From NCBI GenBank assembly GCA_023258935.1, contig JAHFRG010000083.1:1-6557 (forward strand): a stretch of DNA of 6,557 nt, given 5' to 3'. Shown here in pieces: positions 4,715-6,557 of the stretch. The DNA is from Betaproteobacteria bacterium (lineage in GTDB: Bacteria > Pseudomonadota > Gammaproteobacteria > Burkholderiales > JAHFRG01). Below the pieces are notes generated by a model. That model saw only the letters and a program-made list of their open reading frames with translations, ran no database searches and was not told where the DNA came from. Made by a program: the position numbers and the translations under genes. The number at the start of each line of letters is the position of its first letter. The first letter of the stretch is position 1.

Positions 4715-6486
4715 GGTGTTGAAAGCAATCGCGGGCGCCAGCCGAACACACGCATCGCAGGATTACCATACAAAGCGCGTTCGCCGAGGTCCTTGATGCC
4801 GCCCGCGCGGTTGACAGCATCGGCTACGTCGGCGGTGCAAACCACTGGATAGTCCAGTTCCGCCGCCGCCTGCTCAAGCTGCGAAGCCACATTCAACACG
4901 TTGCCGATCGCGGTGTATTCGAGATGCAGCAGAGTGCCCACCCGCCCGAGCACCACTTCGCCGGAATGCAGTCCGATGCCGAGCGTCAGCGGCTCCATGC
5001 CGCGCGCAATGAGCTGCTCATTCAGGCGCGCGAGGTTTTCCAGCACCTCTTGCGACGCTTCGAGCGCGTTCTTTTCCGGGTTTGCAAGTAGCTGCGGCGC
5101 ACCGAAGAAAGCAATCAATCGGTCGCCCGAAAGCTTGCTGGTGGTGCCTTCGTGCTTGAGGACTGCGGAAACGGCGCCGGAAAAATAATCATTAAGAAGT
5201 TTAATCACCGCGTCGGGCGCCATGCGCTCCGCGCGCGAAGTAAAGCCTCGGATATTGCAGAACATGACGCACACCCGCTGCCGGGTGCCGCTGAGCTCCG
5301 CGTGGATGCTGCCGCGAAGAATTTTTCGCAGTACCCGCGGGTTCACGTAGCCGACGAACGCCTTGCGCAGGAAATATTGTTCGCGGGTTTTAAGAAACGC
5401 CTCATATGCAGCGCGCGCGGCGAGAGCAAGAAACGCCACACTGGCGAGCGAACCGGCGGGGAACTGCACATTTTCCCGGGCAAGTAACAGCGTGCCGATA
5501 ACGATCAGCGCCGCCACGGCGATCGCAAATAGAAGCAGCTTGCGCCAGCCGCCCGCGCCAAACCAAAATAGCGACGCCGCGGCAGCCAGCACCAATGCAA
5601 GACTTTCAGAAAGCGGCGAGATAAGCCCCTCGCCGAGCATCGAGCGCAAAGCCTGCACTTGTATCAGCAATCCCGGCGACAGGCGCGTCTCCGGCTCGAA
5701 AGCGGCGAGCGCGACCGGCAGCGGAAAGCGGTCGGCGAACGGCTGTATCTGGCCAACAATGACCGGCTTGCCGCGAAACGCTGCGATAAGGCTGGCATTA
5801 TCGTTGCGATCACTCCACTCGAGCACTTTGCTGCCGGGTATATAGGTGACCGCATCTCCAAGGCCGTAGTTGATGAACCCCCTCCAGAATGTTTTCTTAA
5901 TTCCCAGACGCTGCGCCATGAGATTGGTGAAACTCCTTCTGGATGGCCCGAAGCTGCATTCGCGCTCATCGTAACGGCGGACTACGCGGTCTTCGTCGCG
6001 GCACACGATGACCGGCCCTACATTGTCCGGGCCGACAGTTGCGAGATAGGGAGGAAATATGATGCGCTGATTGCCGCGGTCATCGAGGGTTTGCGCCAGT
6101 ACGACCGGCGCAACTTTGCTTAAGCCCTCAATCCCCTCGAGCAATGGCCGGTCGTACTGTGGAATCAGAAAATTAAATGAGCGGACCGGGAGCGGGATGT
6201 CGAGTCCCACAACAGCGGGTTTGGCAACGGTAAGCCCTTTCAGAATCAGGCCCAGGTGCGGGTGCCACAGCGCAAACGGCTCAGGCTGAGCGGCAAGTGT
6301 GGCCTCGTCGATGCCGATGACCACGACGTCTTTTTCCACCGGCTGCCGATAGTTCGCGCGCAGGTAACGGAACTCGGCGTCGAGCAGCGCGCGCTCGGCC
6401 CCGTCAAAGAAGCCCAAATACATGAACGCAAGCGCCGCGATGAGCACGCAGCCAAAGCCGGTGAAAATACGCTGTTGTTTGCTCAT
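4711..6486 (-). CDS. CHASE2 sensor with class III adenylate/guanylate cyclase domain (catalytic residues altered)
   Basis: This encodes 591 residues. Layout: one membrane helix (about 8-27), a periplasmic CHASE2 sensor (about 30-290; motifs DVVVIGIDEATL at 53-64 and AVVGLDIPLP at 91-100), three membrane helices (about 294-310, 315-336, 342-361), a linker (QYFLRKAFVGYVNPRVLRKIL) and a class III cyclase domain (about 403-585). Such proteins normally make cAMP in response to an extracytoplasmic signal. Kept residues include Lys451 and Asp455 (SKLSGD), Thr525 (EYTAIG) and Asn532. Lys and Thr at these places favour ATP. However, the first metal-binding Asp is Asn411 (FCNIRGFT instead of FxDIRGFT), and the transition-state Arg is Gln536 (NVASQLE instead of NxAxRLE). 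Low or no cyclase activity, or action as a heterodimer partner, is therefore likely. Its ATG overlaps the upstream stop codon and its stop overlaps the permease start. The family call is firm; activity is doubtful. Confidence 0.93.
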   Translation of the reverse strand: MSKQQRIFTGFGCVLIAALAFMYLGFFDGAERALLDAEFRYLRANYRQPVEKDVVVIGIDEATLAAQPEPFALWHPHLGLILKGLTVAKPAVVGLDIPLPVRSFNFLIPQYDRPLLEGIEGLSKVAPVVLAQTLDDRGNQRIIFPPYLATVGPDNVGPVIVCRDEDRVVRRYDERECSFGPSRRSFTNLMAQRLGIKKTFWRGFINYGLGDAVTYIPGSKVLEWSDRNDNASLIAAFRGKPVIVGQIQPFADRFPLPVALAAFEPETRLSPGLLIQVQALRSMLGEGLISPLSESLALVLAAAASLFWFGAGGWRKLLLFAIAVAALIVIGTLLLARENVQFPAGSLASVAFLALAARAAYEAFLKTREQYFLRKAFVGYVNPRVLRKILRGSIHAELSGTRQRVCVMFCNIRGFTSRAERMAPDAVIKLLNDYFSGAVSAVLKHEGTTSKLSGDRLIAFFGAPQLLANPEKNALEASQEVLENLARLNEQLIARGMEPLTLGIGLHSGEVVLGRVGTLLHLEYTAIGNVLNVASQLEQAAAELDYPVVCTADVADAVNRAGGIKDLGERALYGNPAMRVFGWRPRLLSTP

Positions 6487-6557
6487 TTCTTATCGAGCGC
6501 GGCTTGAGCTTCGCGCGCGCCTTCAACGTCTTTTAGCGCGTTCGCTACCGCAAGCGC
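6483..6557 (-). CDS. Unidentified protein, last 24 codons (starts beyond the right edge)
   Basis: A frame open from the right window edge ends at a TGA at 6485-6483, overlapping the cyclase ATG as ATGA. The visible tail (starts ALAVANALKD, ends AQAALDKK) is alanine-rich, charged and probably helical. It is too short to assign to a family. The 4-base overlap and the same strand make it the preceding gene of the cyclase-permease operon. An MCE-domain or ATPase partner for the permease would be reasonable here, but nothing in these residues shows it. Confidence 0.7.
   Translation of the reverse strand, partial: ALAVANALKDVEGAREAQAALDKK

Overview
All six genes and gene fragments read from the minus strand of a moderately GC-rich chromosome segment. 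The protein families point to a Gram-negative envelope and most likely a beta- or gammaproteobacterium: a DUF3015 periplasmic protein, a DUF4105/Lnb_N protein with a C-terminal outer-membrane-barrel-like half, a lipoprotein alpha/beta hydrolase, a CHASE2 cyclase and an MlaE-type permease. The genus cannot be fixed by reading alone. No gene-free stretch exceeds 300 bases. No rRNA, tRNA, CRISPR array or transposase gene was seen.

In the direction of transcription (right to left) there are three units. (A) 6557-3953 is an operon entered from outside the window. It holds the last 24 codons of an unidentified gene, a 591-residue CHASE2 plus class III nucleotide cyclase protein, and an MlaE-family lipid-transport permease. 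Each junction is a 4-base ATGA start/stop overlap. The cyclase domain lacks two normally essential catalytic residues (metal Asp to Asn, transition-state Arg to Gln), so it may be a degenerate sensor rather than an active enzyme.

(B) 3831-389 holds a DUF3015 gene with a near-consensus sigma-70 promoter, a strong Shine-Dalgarno site and an intrinsic terminator. Next comes the DUF4105/Lnb_N gene, whose start codon lies only about 20 bases past the terminator. Last is a lipoprotein serine hydrolase that starts 2 bases after the DUF4105 stop codon. With no separate promoter visible, readthrough of the terminator is a plausible way to express the last two genes.

(C) 308-1 is the N-terminal part of an unrecognised exported protein that runs off the left edge.

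Two copies of a 19-base motif (18 of 19 identical, same orientation) lie about 3.56 kb apart. They sit 35 and 41 bases beyond the stop codons of the last genes of units B and A, so they bracket unit B. The overall theme is the cell envelope: lipid transport, an acyltransferase-like periplasmic domain, a lipoprotein hydrolase and secreted proteins. A joint role in lipid or lipoprotein remodelling is inference only.
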